Shown here: piece by piece, positions 43,053 through 50,932 of the stretch | Numbering within the stretch: the first letter of the stretch is position 1 | Layout of the letters: each line of letters opens with the position of its first letter | From: Bacillota bacterium | GTDB lineage: Bacteria; Bacillota; Clostridia; Acetivibrionales; DSM-1351 | Reading direction: 5' to 3' | Length of the DNA: 64,000 bases | Assembly (NCBI GenBank): GCA_023400235.1 | Contig: JAEXFI010000050.1 | Location: forward strand, 33,097-97,096 | Program-made: the position numbers and the translations under genes | The notes under the pieces: generated by a model | Told to the model about the DNA's origin: nothing | The model's database searches: none | Seen by the model: the letters and a program-made list of their open reading frames with translations, nothing else

Positions 43053-44180
43053 ATGAAGAGACTATCTGTGATAGCCTTGGCAGCTATTTACATATTTTCA
43101 TGCGTTATTATGCCTGCCAGCGCAGCGTCTACCATTGATAAGACAAAGCAGCAGCAACAGAGTGTAAAAAGTGAAATCAAAAAGATTGCAGGGCAGAAAG
43201 ACGCCGCATCAAGGCAGTTAAAGCAAAGTACTCAGGAAAAAGAATTCTATGAATCACAGACTCAGAAGACTCAGCAAAATGCAAATCAAAAAAATAAAGA
43301 GATATCTTCAGTTAAATCTGATATTGAAAATATAAGCAAGGAAATAGACGACATACAGACCAATTATGAGAAGAAGACCGAGTTGTTTAAAACAAGGATG
43401 CGGGTAATGTACCAGAATATGAACCAGTCTTCTCTGGAATTGTTTGTTGAATCAAAAAACTTTGGAGAATTCTTTTCCAAAATGCAATTGTTGTCGGTAG
43501 TTAAAAAAAGCGATGAAAAGTTAATACAGGATATAGCACTCAGCAAGGAAAATACCGAGCTCCAGAAGCAAAATAAATATCTTGAGCTTGAAAAGAAAGA
43601 GACCGAGCTGAAAAAGTTGAATGTTAAGGTTTCTGATTTGAAGACCTCCAGGTCCAATGCCGAATCTGAAATAGAGGCTTCAAAAAAACAATTGAAGCTG
43701 GCGGAGAAGAGAGAGGATGAATTGCTTGCCCTGTCCAAGCAGTTGGAAAAGCAGCTGGCTCAGCTTATGGACAGCAAGACCAAGTATGCCGGTGGTATTA
43801 TGAAGTGGCCCACACCTGGTTATTCAAGAGTATCCTCCCCCTATGGAATGAGAATTCACCCTATATATAAGGTTAAAAAAATGCATACGGGTATTGATAT
43901 AGATGCTCCCGCCGGTGCATCCATAGTTGCCGCGAATTCAGGAAAGGTAATTATGGCAGGGTGGAACGGAGGCTATGGGAATTGTGTTATAGTTGACCAT
44001 GGCGGAGGGCTTGCAACCCTGTATGCCCATCAGAGCAAAATACTGGTTTCGGTTGGAGAAAAGGTGGAAAGAGGCCAGACAATAGGCAAGGTTGGAAGCA
44101 CGGGTTTATCCACGGGTCCCCATCTGCACTTTGAGGTCAGAAAAAATGGTTCTACGGTTAATCCAAAAGAATATGTGTAA
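43053..44180 (+). CDS. Secreted coiled-coil M23 peptidase (EnvC/PcsB-like)
   Basis: 375 residues from the ATG at 43053 after a G-rich ribosome site. Signal peptide with a probable cut after MPASA, then a long alpha-helical coiled coil (about 30-245) rich in Lys, Glu and Gln. A C-terminal LytM/M23 domain follows with zinc-ligand motifs HTGIDIDAPAG and PHLHFEV, both intact. It is probably the cell-wall hydrolase or activator controlled by the FtsEX complex encoded just upstream, as known for EnvC, PcsB and CwlO. Confidence 0.92.
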   Translation: MKRLSVIALAAIYIFSCVIMPASAASTIDKTKQQQQSVKSEIKKIAGQKDAASRQLKQSTQEKEFYESQTQKTQQNANQKNKEISSVKSDIENISKEIDDIQTNYEKKTELFKTRMRVMYQNMNQSSLELFVESKNFGEFFSKMQLLSVVKKSDEKLIQDIALSKENTELQKQNKYLELEKKETELKKLNVKVSDLKTSRSNAESEIEASKKQLKLAEKREDELLALSKQLEKQLAQLMDSKTKYAGGIMKWPTPGYSRVSSPYGMRIHPIYKVKKMHTGIDIDAPAGASIVAANSGKVIMAGWNGGYGNCVIVDHGGGLATLYAHQSKILVSVGEKVERGQTIGKVGSTGLSTGPHLHFEVRKNGSTVNPKEYV

Positions 44181-44210
44181 GTATTAATAATGACATTTTT
44201 AAATATACTT

Positions 44211-44236
44211 AAACCCGCATGTAAAAATGCGGGTTT
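44211..44236 (+). terminator. Terminator after the M23 peptidase gene
   Basis: AAACCCGCAT (44211-44220) pairs perfectly with ATGCGGGTTT (44227-44236) around a 6-nt loop. The tail is T-poor, so read-through to ctpA is possible. Confidence 0.7.
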
Positions 44237-44351
44237 AATATTATGTTTTAAAGCATATCAATATATATATCAAGTTAGTGGTTATATGGTGTATGGAAAT
44301 GGTCCGGGAACGTTCGATTCAATTTTATTAGAAGATTAGGGGTGTATCGAT

Positions 44352-45584
44352 TTGACAGGCGACAGAAAGGATTCAAGACAACTTGCAGGTGTAATAGCAA
44401 TGACAGCAATCATTTGTTTTAGCATATCAGCTTTATTTTTCATGGCATGGAGTTACATTGACGGAAAGTATTCCCTCGTATTTGACAAGACCAATGTATC
44501 CAGAACCTCGGTACAGAAGTTCAATGAAGCCAGAAGCATTCTTCAGAAGTCCTTTTATGAAAAAATAGATACCGATAAGCTGCTGGAGGGCGCAATTTCA
44601 GGTATGGCTGACTCTCTTAAAGACCCCTATACCGTTTATTACAATAAGGACCAGATGAAGTCTTTTACCAACTTGCAGAGGAATACGGAGGATGAATATG
44701 TTGGGGTAGGGCTTCCCATCATACTTGATAAAAATGGATTAATAACGGTTCTGGAGCCCTTTGATGATTCGCCGGCAAAGGCTGCGGGCATAAAGCAGGG
44801 AGATAAAATTCTTAAGATAGACGGAAAAGATATAACCGGTATCAGAGACGAGACTCTTGTAGCAAATATGATAAAGGGGCAGGAAAACACGGAAACCGTG
44901 CTTACCATACTCAGACAATCAGAGAACAATACCTTTGATGTAAGGGTGGTAAGAAAGAAAATAAAGGCAAAGCTGAATATACGCAGTGAAATGCTGGAAA
45001 ACAAAATAGGATATATAAAAATTAAGATGTTTGATGAGAATATCAGCAAGAATTTTATAAGCCAGCTGAACACGCTGGTGGACCAGGGAGCCAAGGCCAT
45101 AGTAATCGATGTGAGGGATAATCCCGGCGGGCTTTACAACGAGGTTGTTTCGCTGGCCGACAGACTTCTTCCAAAGGGAACGATAGTATACACCGAGAAC
45201 AGACAGGGCAAAAAGACATATCAGACATCGGATGCTACGGAACTGAACCTGCCTGTGGCAGTATTGACCAACGGAAACAGCGCCAGCGCGTCTGAGATAC
45301 TTGCAGGTGCCATAAAGGATTTTAAGAAAGGGATATTGGTAGGTACTAAAACCTTTGGAAAAGGGCTTGTTCAATCAACTTACAGCTTTGATGACGGTAC
45401 GGGAATAAAAGTCACCATAGCAAGGTATTTTACCCCCTCGGGAGTATGTATCCATGGAGAGGGTATAAAGCCAGATATTGAGGTAAATCTGCCTGACAAA
45501 TACAAAGACACCCCCGTTTCAGCAATTCCAAGAGATGAGGATTTACAGCTTCAAAAAGCCATACAGGTATTGCAGCAAAAATAG
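44352..45584 (+). CDS. ctpA: Carboxyl-terminal processing peptidase (S41)
   Basis: 410 residues. Membrane anchor helix (about 15-37), a PDZ domain (YVGVGLPIILDKNGLITVLE, AGIKQGDKILKIDG) and the S41 protease core with catalytic Ser in NGNSASASEILAGA and Lys in VGTKTFGKGLVQS. It trims or degrades proteins outside the membrane. The ftsE-ftsX-M23-ctpA order is common in Firmicutes, and a role in tuning the wall hydrolase is inferred. The start is the TTG at 44352 after TAGGGGTG. Confidence 0.94.
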   Translation: MTGDRKDSRQLAGVIAMTAIICFSISALFFMAWSYIDGKYSLVFDKTNVSRTSVQKFNEARSILQKSFYEKIDTDKLLEGAISGMADSLKDPYTVYYNKDQMKSFTNLQRNTEDEYVGVGLPIILDKNGLITVLEPFDDSPAKAAGIKQGDKILKIDGKDITGIRDETLVANMIKGQENTETVLTILRQSENNTFDVRVVRKKIKAKLNIRSEMLENKIGYIKIKMFDENISKNFISQLNTLVDQGAKAIVIDVRDNPGGLYNEVVSLADRLLPKGTIVYTENRQGKKTYQTSDATELNLPVAVLTNGNSASASEILAGAIKDFKKGILVGTKTFGKGLVQSTYSFDDGTGIKVTIARYFTPSGVCIHGEGIKPDIEVNLPDKYKDTPVSAIPRDEDLQLQKAIQVLQQK

Positions 45585-45686
45585 CTGATTTAAGTCCGGC
45601 ATATAAGTAGCATTTGTAAAAAATCTGGGAAACAAGGTATAAAAAGGTTAAAAAAATCGCATAATACCTATAGGAGGTGTTTAGCG

Positions 45687-45854
45687 ATGGATGTAAATGA
45701 AAAGTTAAAATATGAGATTGCTCAGGAGCTGGGTTTGATTGAAAAAGTCAGGAAGTATGGCTGGAAAAGCTTAAGCCCCAAAGAGACCGGGAGAATTGGC
45801 GGACTGGTGAACAAGAGAAAAAAGACACAGCCTCAGGAAAGTCAGCAGATATGA
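45687..45854 (+). CDS. Small acid-soluble spore protein, alpha/beta type
   Basis: 55 residues with the alpha/beta SASP pattern: MDVNEKLKYEIAQELGL, GWKSLSPKETGRIGGLV and a basic tail. These proteins coat and protect DNA in dormant spores. It lacks the long N-terminal arm of the major SASPs and so resembles the SspF-like minor group. ATG follows TAGGAGGTG. Its final codons lie in the left arm of a terminator. Expression by a forespore sigma factor is expected, but I could not assign a sigma-G promoter. Confidence 0.88.
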   Translation: MDVNEKLKYEIAQELGLIEKVRKYGWKSLSPKETGRIGGLVNKRKKTQPQESQQI

Positions 45855-45870
45855 TTTGCTGACTTTTTTA
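45838..45870 (+). terminator. Terminator overlapping the end of the spore-protein gene
   Basis: AAAGTCAGCA (45838-45847) pairs with TGCTGACTTT (45857-45866), followed by more T. Confidence 0.88.
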
Positions 45871-45987
45871 TATTTTACATATAAAAAAGTTATTTCAGGT
45901 TTTCAAATTGCTCAAATAAAAGTTTGGCTACTGCCATAACTCTTGAAATATGTGATAAAATACATACTGATATTACAACATTAAGGA

Positions 45988-46734
45988 GTGGTTCCGATTT
46001 ATAATAACTTTGCATATATATACGACAAGCTTACACTTGATATTGAATACCAAAAGTGGGCTGACTATATAGAAAAGCTCATAAAGAAGAATAAAATCAG
46101 CGGGAAAATGGTCTTGGAGCTTGGCTGCGGGACAGGCAGCTTCGGAATAGAGATGGCAAAAAGGGGATATGAGATGATATGCCTGGACATGTCTGGAGAC
46201 ATGCTGGACAGGGCATCTGAAAAGGCAGCCGGAGAGGGTTTGGATATACTTTTCCTGAATCAGGATATGAGCAGCTTTGAATTGTATGGGACTGTGGATG
46301 TGATTGTTTGCCTGCTGGACAGCTTTAACTATCTGACAAGGCCGGCGCAGGTGCAAAGGATGCTTAAGCTGGTACATAACTATTTGAATCCAAATGGGCT
46401 GTTTATATTTGACGTCAATACAAAATATAAATTTGAAAATATATTGTCCGATAATTTTTTTTATGAGATAGGAGAGGACATAACTTATATATGGGAAAAT
46501 GAATATAATTCCAGAACAGGAATTGCAAGATTTGACCTTACTTTTTTTGTAAAGGAGGGACAGCTTTTCAGAAGGTTTGAGGAGACTCATTTTGAACGGG
46601 CATATACCCATGAGGAATTGCTGGGGTATATTGGGAAATCAGGCTTGGAGCTTGTTTCGGTATATGGGGGACTCACCTTTAAAAAGCCTGGTAATGAAAG
46701 TCAGCGAAATTTTTATGTTTGTAAAAAGAAATAA
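45988..46734 (+). CDS. Class I SAM-dependent methyltransferase
   Basis: About 245-248 residues. Motif I VLELGCGTGSFGIEMAKRG, motif II ICLDMSGDML, then LFLNQDMSSFEL and VDVIVCLLDSFNYL. The substrate is unknown. Start choice is odd: the only standard codon, GTG at 45988, overlaps the AAGGAG site (45983-45988). The family's usual YNNFAYIYDKL N-terminus begins with an ATT at 45997, spaced 8 nt from that site. An ATT start is therefore possible. Confidence 0.85.
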   Translation: MVPIYNNFAYIYDKLTLDIEYQKWADYIEKLIKKNKISGKMVLELGCGTGSFGIEMAKRGYEMICLDMSGDMLDRASEKAAGEGLDILFLNQDMSSFELYGTVDVIVCLLDSFNYLTRPAQVQRMLKLVHNYLNPNGLFIFDVNTKYKFENILSDNFFYEIGEDITYIWENEYNSRTGIARFDLTFFVKEGQLFRRFEETHFERAYTHEELLGYIGKSGLELVSVYGGLTFKKPGNESQRNFYVCKKK

Positions 46735-46936
46735 GCGTTACTTTTTAGGAATAATTGAAAGCCTATGTGGTAAAATAATTTTATACTGACAACATGAAAT
46801 AAACATGGTTTAGCAAGTTAGCAATTTAAATATGATTTGACAGGTTAAACTATATATGTTAAACTTCTATATGTTGTTATAAATCAGCGACTCAGGTCGC
46901 AGAACAGTTTAGTTATATTTCAGGAGGAATTAATCA

Positions 46937-47137
46937 ATGGAAAAGGGAAGAGTTAAATGGTTTAATGCAGAAAAAGGTTTTGGTTTCATCGAGAGAGACG
47001 GCGGAAATGACGTATTTGTTCATTTTTCAGCAATCACTATGGATGGATACAAGACACTTGAGGAAGGCTCAGAAGTTGTATTTGAAGTTGTTGAAGGAGC
47101 TAAGGGTCCTCAGGCTGCAAACGTTCAAAGGGCATAA
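46937..47137 (+). CDS. Cold-shock protein (CspA family)
   Basis: 66 residues, one cold-shock domain with RNP1 KGFGFIER and RNP2 VFVHFSAI. It binds single-stranded RNA/DNA and melts mRNA structure at low temperature. A leader of up to 200 nt (46735-46936), with a CGAC/GTCG hairpin near 46888, precedes the AGGAGGA site, as is usual for cold-regulated csp mRNAs. Confidence 0.95.
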   Translation: MEKGRVKWFNAEKGFGFIERDGGNDVFVHFSAITMDGYKTLEEGSEVVFEVVEGAKGPQAANVQRA

Positions 47138-47175
47138 TATTTGCTTTTAAATATATACTCAAGTAGCCATTACCA

Positions 47176-47206
47176 CCCCGATATATTTTTAATATATCGG
47201 GGTTTT
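47176..47206 (+). terminator. Terminator after the cold-shock gene
   Basis: CCCCGATATAT (47176-47186) pairs perfectly with ATATATCGGGG (47192-47202), then TTTT. Confidence 0.9.
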
Positions 47207-47248
47207 CAATATTTAAGGATAAACTGTTTATGAAAATTGGAGGAAATG

Positions 47249-48124
47249 ATGAAGGACTATATTATACGTGCAACAGCTGCGGAAGGAACGGTCAGAGCAT
47301 TTGCAGCTGTTACCACCGGGCTTGTAAATAAGGCCTCCCAGGTACACGATCTGTCGCCTATAGCTGCGGCTGCACTGGGAAGGACACTGACTGCTGCTGG
47401 TATGATGGCCCGGATGCTGAAAAATAAAAATGACAAGCTGACAATTCAGATAAAAGGTGACGGACCACTGGGAGGAATTGTGGTGGTATCTGATTACCAG
47501 GCGAATGTAAGGGGATATGTTCATAATCCAAATGTAGATTTGCCCCTGAATGAACGTGGTAAGCTGGACATAAGGACGGCTGTCGGCTTCGGCTACATCA
47601 ATGTAATAAAGGACATGGGCCTTAAGGAGCCCTACATCGGGTTTGCAGAGCTGGTATCTGGAGAGATAGCCGATGACCTTACCTATTATTTTGCAACCTC
47701 AGAACAGGTTCCATCAACTGTGGCACTGGGAGTGCTGGTGGACAGCAAAGGTGTTACAGGCGCGGGAGGCTTTATAATCCAACTCATGCCCGGAGCAGAG
47801 GAGGTTACGGTTGAGAAGCTTGAAAAAAGGCTTATAGGCTTCCCGTCAATTTCAAAGCTGCTGGCTGAAGGAACCACACCTGAACAGCTTCTGGAAATGC
47901 TTCTGGAAGATATGAATCCAAAAATCATAGAGAAGGTTTCCACAGACTTTAACTGCAACTGCTCTCGTGAAAGGATGGAGAGGAATCTCATAAGTATTGG
48001 AAAGGAAGATTTGCTGGAAATCCTTGAGGATGGGAAGGGTGCGGAACTGCAATGTCACTTTTGCAATCAGAAATATATTTTTGAGCATGAGGATATTCAG
48101 AAGCTCATAAAAGAAAACACCTGA
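47249..48124 (+). CDS. hslO: Redox-regulated chaperone Hsp33
   Basis: 291 residues from the ATG at 47249, 5 nt after GGAGG (47239-47243); an ATG at 47246 is too close. The N-terminal domain starts DYIIRATAAEGTVRAFAA, with GDGPLGGIVVV in the middle. The C-terminal zinc switch has CNC followed by CHFC, the CxC/CxxC set that releases zinc on oxidation and turns on holdase activity. Useful for an anaerobe meeting oxygen. It is monocistronic. Confidence 0.96.
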   Translation: MKDYIIRATAAEGTVRAFAAVTTGLVNKASQVHDLSPIAAAALGRTLTAAGMMARMLKNKNDKLTIQIKGDGPLGGIVVVSDYQANVRGYVHNPNVDLPLNERGKLDIRTAVGFGYINVIKDMGLKEPYIGFAELVSGEIADDLTYYFATSEQVPSTVALGVLVDSKGVTGAGGFIIQLMPGAEEVTVEKLEKRLIGFPSISKLLAEGTTPEQLLEMLLEDMNPKIIEKVSTDFNCNCSRERMERNLISIGKEDLLEILEDGKGAELQCHFCNQKYIFEHEDIQKLIKENT

Positions 48125-48277
48125 AAGAAGCTTAAAAGTAACTTGATAGAGACTTAGAAGGAACTTGAAAGAAAACGGAAAAAGGCACAAAAAGTTTAGG
48201 CTATATAGATTATTTGAGCATTTCCGAGCATATTAACGCCTGTTTGAAATAATTTTAAAAAAAAACAAAAAATATTA

Positions 48278-48306
48278 TTGACTTTATACAATAAGTTTTG
48301 TATACT
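48278..48306 (+). promoter_or_regulatory. Strong sigma-A promoter of the tRNA cluster
   Basis: TTGACT (48278-48283), a 17-nt spacer and TATACT (48301-48306), 29 nt before tRNA-Val. Confidence 0.8.
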
Positions 48307-48318
48307 ATCAATTGTCGC

Positions 48319-48423
48319 TCACGGAAATAACCTTGGGAGCTTAGCTCAGCTGGGAGAGCATCTGCCTTACAAGCAGAGGGTCATAGGTTCGAGCCCTATA
48401 GTTCCCACCACTTATTTCCGTGA
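48319..48423 (+). repeat. 12-bp inverted repeat enclosing tRNA-Val
   Basis: TCACGGAAATAA (48319-48330) and its exact complement TTATTTCCGTGA (48412-48423) lie 4 nt before and 1 nt after the tRNA. In RNA they can close a stem around the whole tRNA, like the processing stems around rRNAs. Confidence 0.75.
48335..48410 (+). tRNA. tRNA-Val (anticodon TAC)
   Basis: 76 nt with encoded CCA. The acceptor stem GGGAGCT pairs AGTTCCC, the anticodon loop is CTTACAA and the T-arm has GGTTCGAGCC. First gene of the cluster after the promoter. Confidence 0.97.
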
Positions 48424-48434
48424 AGACACAAATT

Positions 48435-48511
48435 GGCCCGGTAGTTCAGTTGGTTAGAATGCCAGCCTGTCACGCTGGAGGTCGACGGTTCGAGCCCGTT
48501 CCGGGTCGCCA
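48435..48511 (+). tRNA. tRNA-Asp (anticodon GTC)
   Basis: 77 nt with encoded CCA, anticodon loop CTGTCAC and T-arm GGTTCGAGCC. Confidence 0.97.
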
Positions 48512-48515
48512 ATTT

Positions 48516-48591
48516 GCCCAGATAGCTCAGTCGGTAGAGCAGGGGACTGAAAATCCCCGTGTCGCTGGTTCGATTCCGGCTCTGGGCACCA
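48516..48591 (+). tRNA. tRNA-Phe (anticodon GAA)
   Basis: 76 nt with encoded CCA. Acceptor stem GCCCAGA/TCTGGGC, anticodon loop CTGAAAA. It starts 4 nt after tRNA-Asp. Confidence 0.97.
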
Positions 48592-48629
48592 TAAGTTGTA
48601 AAGCTGTTGAAGTATTTCGAGAGTTTTAT

Positions 48630-48748
48630 AATGTTTAAATTGGAAAAATCGAGGAGTACAAGGAAGACGAGTGTCGAGCACCGGAGTTTATGTGATAAAT
48701 GAGGAGCGCAGAACAGGAAGTCTGACAAAGTAATCCGATGGTTTTTAC
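48630..48748 (+). repeat. Tandem repeat element, copy 1
   Basis: 119 bp, nearly identical to copy 2 (about five differences including one inserted T). No plausible reading frame is shared. It lies between tRNA-Phe and tRNA-Gly, 4 bp before copy 2. Confidence 0.85.
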
Positions 48749-48752
48749 GATT

Positions 48753-48875
48753 AATGTTAAATTGGAAAAAGCGAGGAGTACACGGAAGACGACTGTCGAG
48801 CACCGGAGTTTATGTGATAAATGAGGAGCGCAGAACAAGAAGTCTGACAAAGTAATCCGATGGTTTTTACAATTT
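48753..48875 (+). repeat. Tandem repeat element, copy 2, with inverted ends
   Basis: The second copy of the ~118-bp element. Its ends form a 12-bp inverted repeat with one mismatch: AAATTGGAAAAA (48759-48770) and TTTTTACAATTT (48864-48875). This suggests either a structured RNA or a MITE-like repeat. It ends 5 bp before tRNA-Gly. Confidence 0.8.
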
Positions 48876-48880
48876 AAGAT

Positions 48881-48955
48881 GCGGGTTTAACTCAGCGGTA
48901 GAGTGTCACCTTGCCAAGGTGAAAGTCGAGAGTTCGAATCTCTTAACCCGCTCCA
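48881..48955 (+). tRNA. tRNA-Gly (anticodon GCC)
   Basis: 75 nt. Acceptor stem GCGGGTT/AACCCGC, anticodon loop TTGCCAA and encoded CCA. A 9-bp stem (48962-48970 with 48983-48991) lies between it and tRNA-Cys. Confidence 0.97.
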
Positions 48956-48999
48956 AACAAATGAGACAGATTGCATATGTGGTCTGTCTCAATATTGAT

Positions 49000-49138
<139 letters not shown>

Positions 49139-49191
49139 TTGGAAACAAGTGGGAATAAAACATATCCCCAATCTTCTTAATAATCTATTAC

Positions 49192-49317
49192 AGAAAAATT
49201 GAAGATGAGCATTGTAAGGAAATATTCGACAAAGGAGCTTTTGACGATGTGAAGGACTATTAGGCGAAGCATAAAAGCTTAAAGGCTTTTTATCAAAAAG
49301 TGTATATTAAGTCATGA
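49192..49317 (+). pseudogene. Possible short gene remnant
   Basis: A coding-like stretch of about 40 codons without a start, broken by an in-frame TAG at 49261-49263, giving KIEDEHCKEIFDKGAFDDVK before it and AKHKSLKAFYQKVYIKS after. I do not recognise the family. It could be chance. Confidence 0.25.
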
Positions 49318-49402
49318 TTTGTTTTCAATAATTCGGGAAATTTATTGACTATATTCATCAAATATGATTAAATATATTTAATTAATTATAGGAAGTGATT
49401 TG

Positions 49403-50806
49403 ATGGATAGAATTGTAACCTTACAAAAAATAAATCGTTGGTGGTCTACAGGTAAAGTCGATACTCCTTTTCTTTTCAAAGTAGTCCGGGATGAGTTTAC
49501 TGAAATAACAGCACGTTTAGAAGACAGGAGAATTCTATCGCTTATTGGGCCAAGACGTGTGGGTAAATCAACCTTGATTTACCAAACAATAGATTTTCTC
49601 TTAAAAACCAATGTAAAACCTAAGAATATCTTACTTTTCAGCGGAGACGAACCGGGGCTATTCAGCAATAACGAAACGATAAATGATATTTTGCAGGATT
49701 ACGCCAGAGAAGTATTGAATCAGAATTTAGAGACATTGGATAATAAGATATATATTTTTATTGATGAAATTCATTTTATCAAGGATTGGCAGCTATACTT
49801 AAAAAGCTTTTATGACAGGCGGTACAATGTTAAGCTTGTCATAAGTGGTTCATCTTCGACTCATTTGTTTAAGGATTCAAGAGAATCTCTCATGGGCAGA
49901 TTGGATGATATTTATATTCTGTCGCTTGGAATGGGACAATTTACAAAGTTTTATTCAGCTTACAAAGAAGAATCGAATATAGGAACTTTAAATCAGCTGC
50001 TTCCTACACAATCCTTATTTGATAATCCGGAAGAATACTATCGTATCTTAAACGAAAATAAGTATAAAATAGCTGAGTTTGAAGGAGTTATGAACAAGAT
50101 CACCAAAGACTATCTTCTGGTTGGCGGATACCCTGAATACTTTGATACCAACAATATACTGCTATGGCAGAAACGATTAGTCGATGACATTATTTCGAGA
50201 GGACTTTACCGGGATATTGTCAGTATTTACAATATCAAAAATCCTGAAATCCTGGAAAGACTCATGTACTATATTGCAGCCAATAGCGGCGGCGAGTTCG
50301 CATACTCAAATATCGCACAAACCCTGGGCGTAGATACAGTCACAATTTCGTCCTATATTAACTATTTATCACAGGCATTTTTTATTTGCGTGTGTGACAA
50401 TTATTCTCCCAACATAGGTAAAGTGATCCGGAAGAATAAAAAAGTATATATCGCAGACAGCGGTATCCGGAATGCCATGCTTAGAAACAATGAATTATCA
50501 CCCAGGGATGAAGGCTTTCAAGTTGAAAATTGTTCCATTCAAATGGCGAGAAGCTACTGTGAACCGGAAAATTACTCCGTATATTTCTGGCGTGATAATC
50601 AAAAAGAAACAGATATTGTTATTGATAAGAAGATAGGGCTGTTACCAATAGAAGTGAAATATCGAAATACGATTCTTGATAAAGATATAAAAGGATTATC
50701 TGAATTCAAAGAAAAGTATGAAGCCAAAACAGGCATTGTTATCACAAAGACTTATTTAGATAAAAAAGATGATATTGTTTATATTCCTTTTTGGATGATT
50801 CGATAG
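49403..50806 (+). CDS. ATPase with AAA_14 and DUF4143 domains, first copy
   Basis: 467 residues. Walker A LIGPRRVGKSTLIYQT, Walker B YIFIDEIHFIKDW, then a winged-helix-like region (EFAYSNIAQTLGVDTVTISS). The C-terminal DUF4143 part has the nuclease-fold signature ETDIVIDKK...LPIEVKYR. Such proteins are common and often found in mobile or defence-linked DNA; the role is not established. Start at ATG 49403 after AGGAAGTG. It shares architecture but little close sequence with the second copy. Confidence 0.88.
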   Translation: MDRIVTLQKINRWWSTGKVDTPFLFKVVRDEFTEITARLEDRRILSLIGPRRVGKSTLIYQTIDFLLKTNVKPKNILLFSGDEPGLFSNNETINDILQDYAREVLNQNLETLDNKIYIFIDEIHFIKDWQLYLKSFYDRRYNVKLVISGSSSTHLFKDSRESLMGRLDDIYILSLGMGQFTKFYSAYKEESNIGTLNQLLPTQSLFDNPEEYYRILNENKYKIAEFEGVMNKITKDYLLVGGYPEYFDTNNILLWQKRLVDDIISRGLYRDIVSIYNIKNPEILERLMYYIAANSGGEFAYSNIAQTLGVDTVTISSYINYLSQAFFICVCDNYSPNIGKVIRKNKKVYIADSGIRNAMLRNNELSPRDEGFQVENCSIQMARSYCEPENYSVYFWRDNQKETDIVIDKKIGLLPIEVKYRNTILDKDIKGLSEFKEKYEAKTGIVITKTYLDKKDDIVYIPFWMIR

Positions 50807-50932
50807 CGCTTTAGATAAGAATCAATTGTTTTATTCCCAACACATAAATTGCCCATTCAAATTGACACTTACAGACATTTATGCTAATATAAATTGATAT
50901 TTTAGATTTGCCTAAAAAAGGGGTGGAGTTAT

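Noticed and set aside
48630..48875. The tandem repeats as a short CRISPR array
   Set aside because: The units are ~118 bp with a 4-bp gap, not 25-40 bp repeats with unique spacers, and no cas gene is near.
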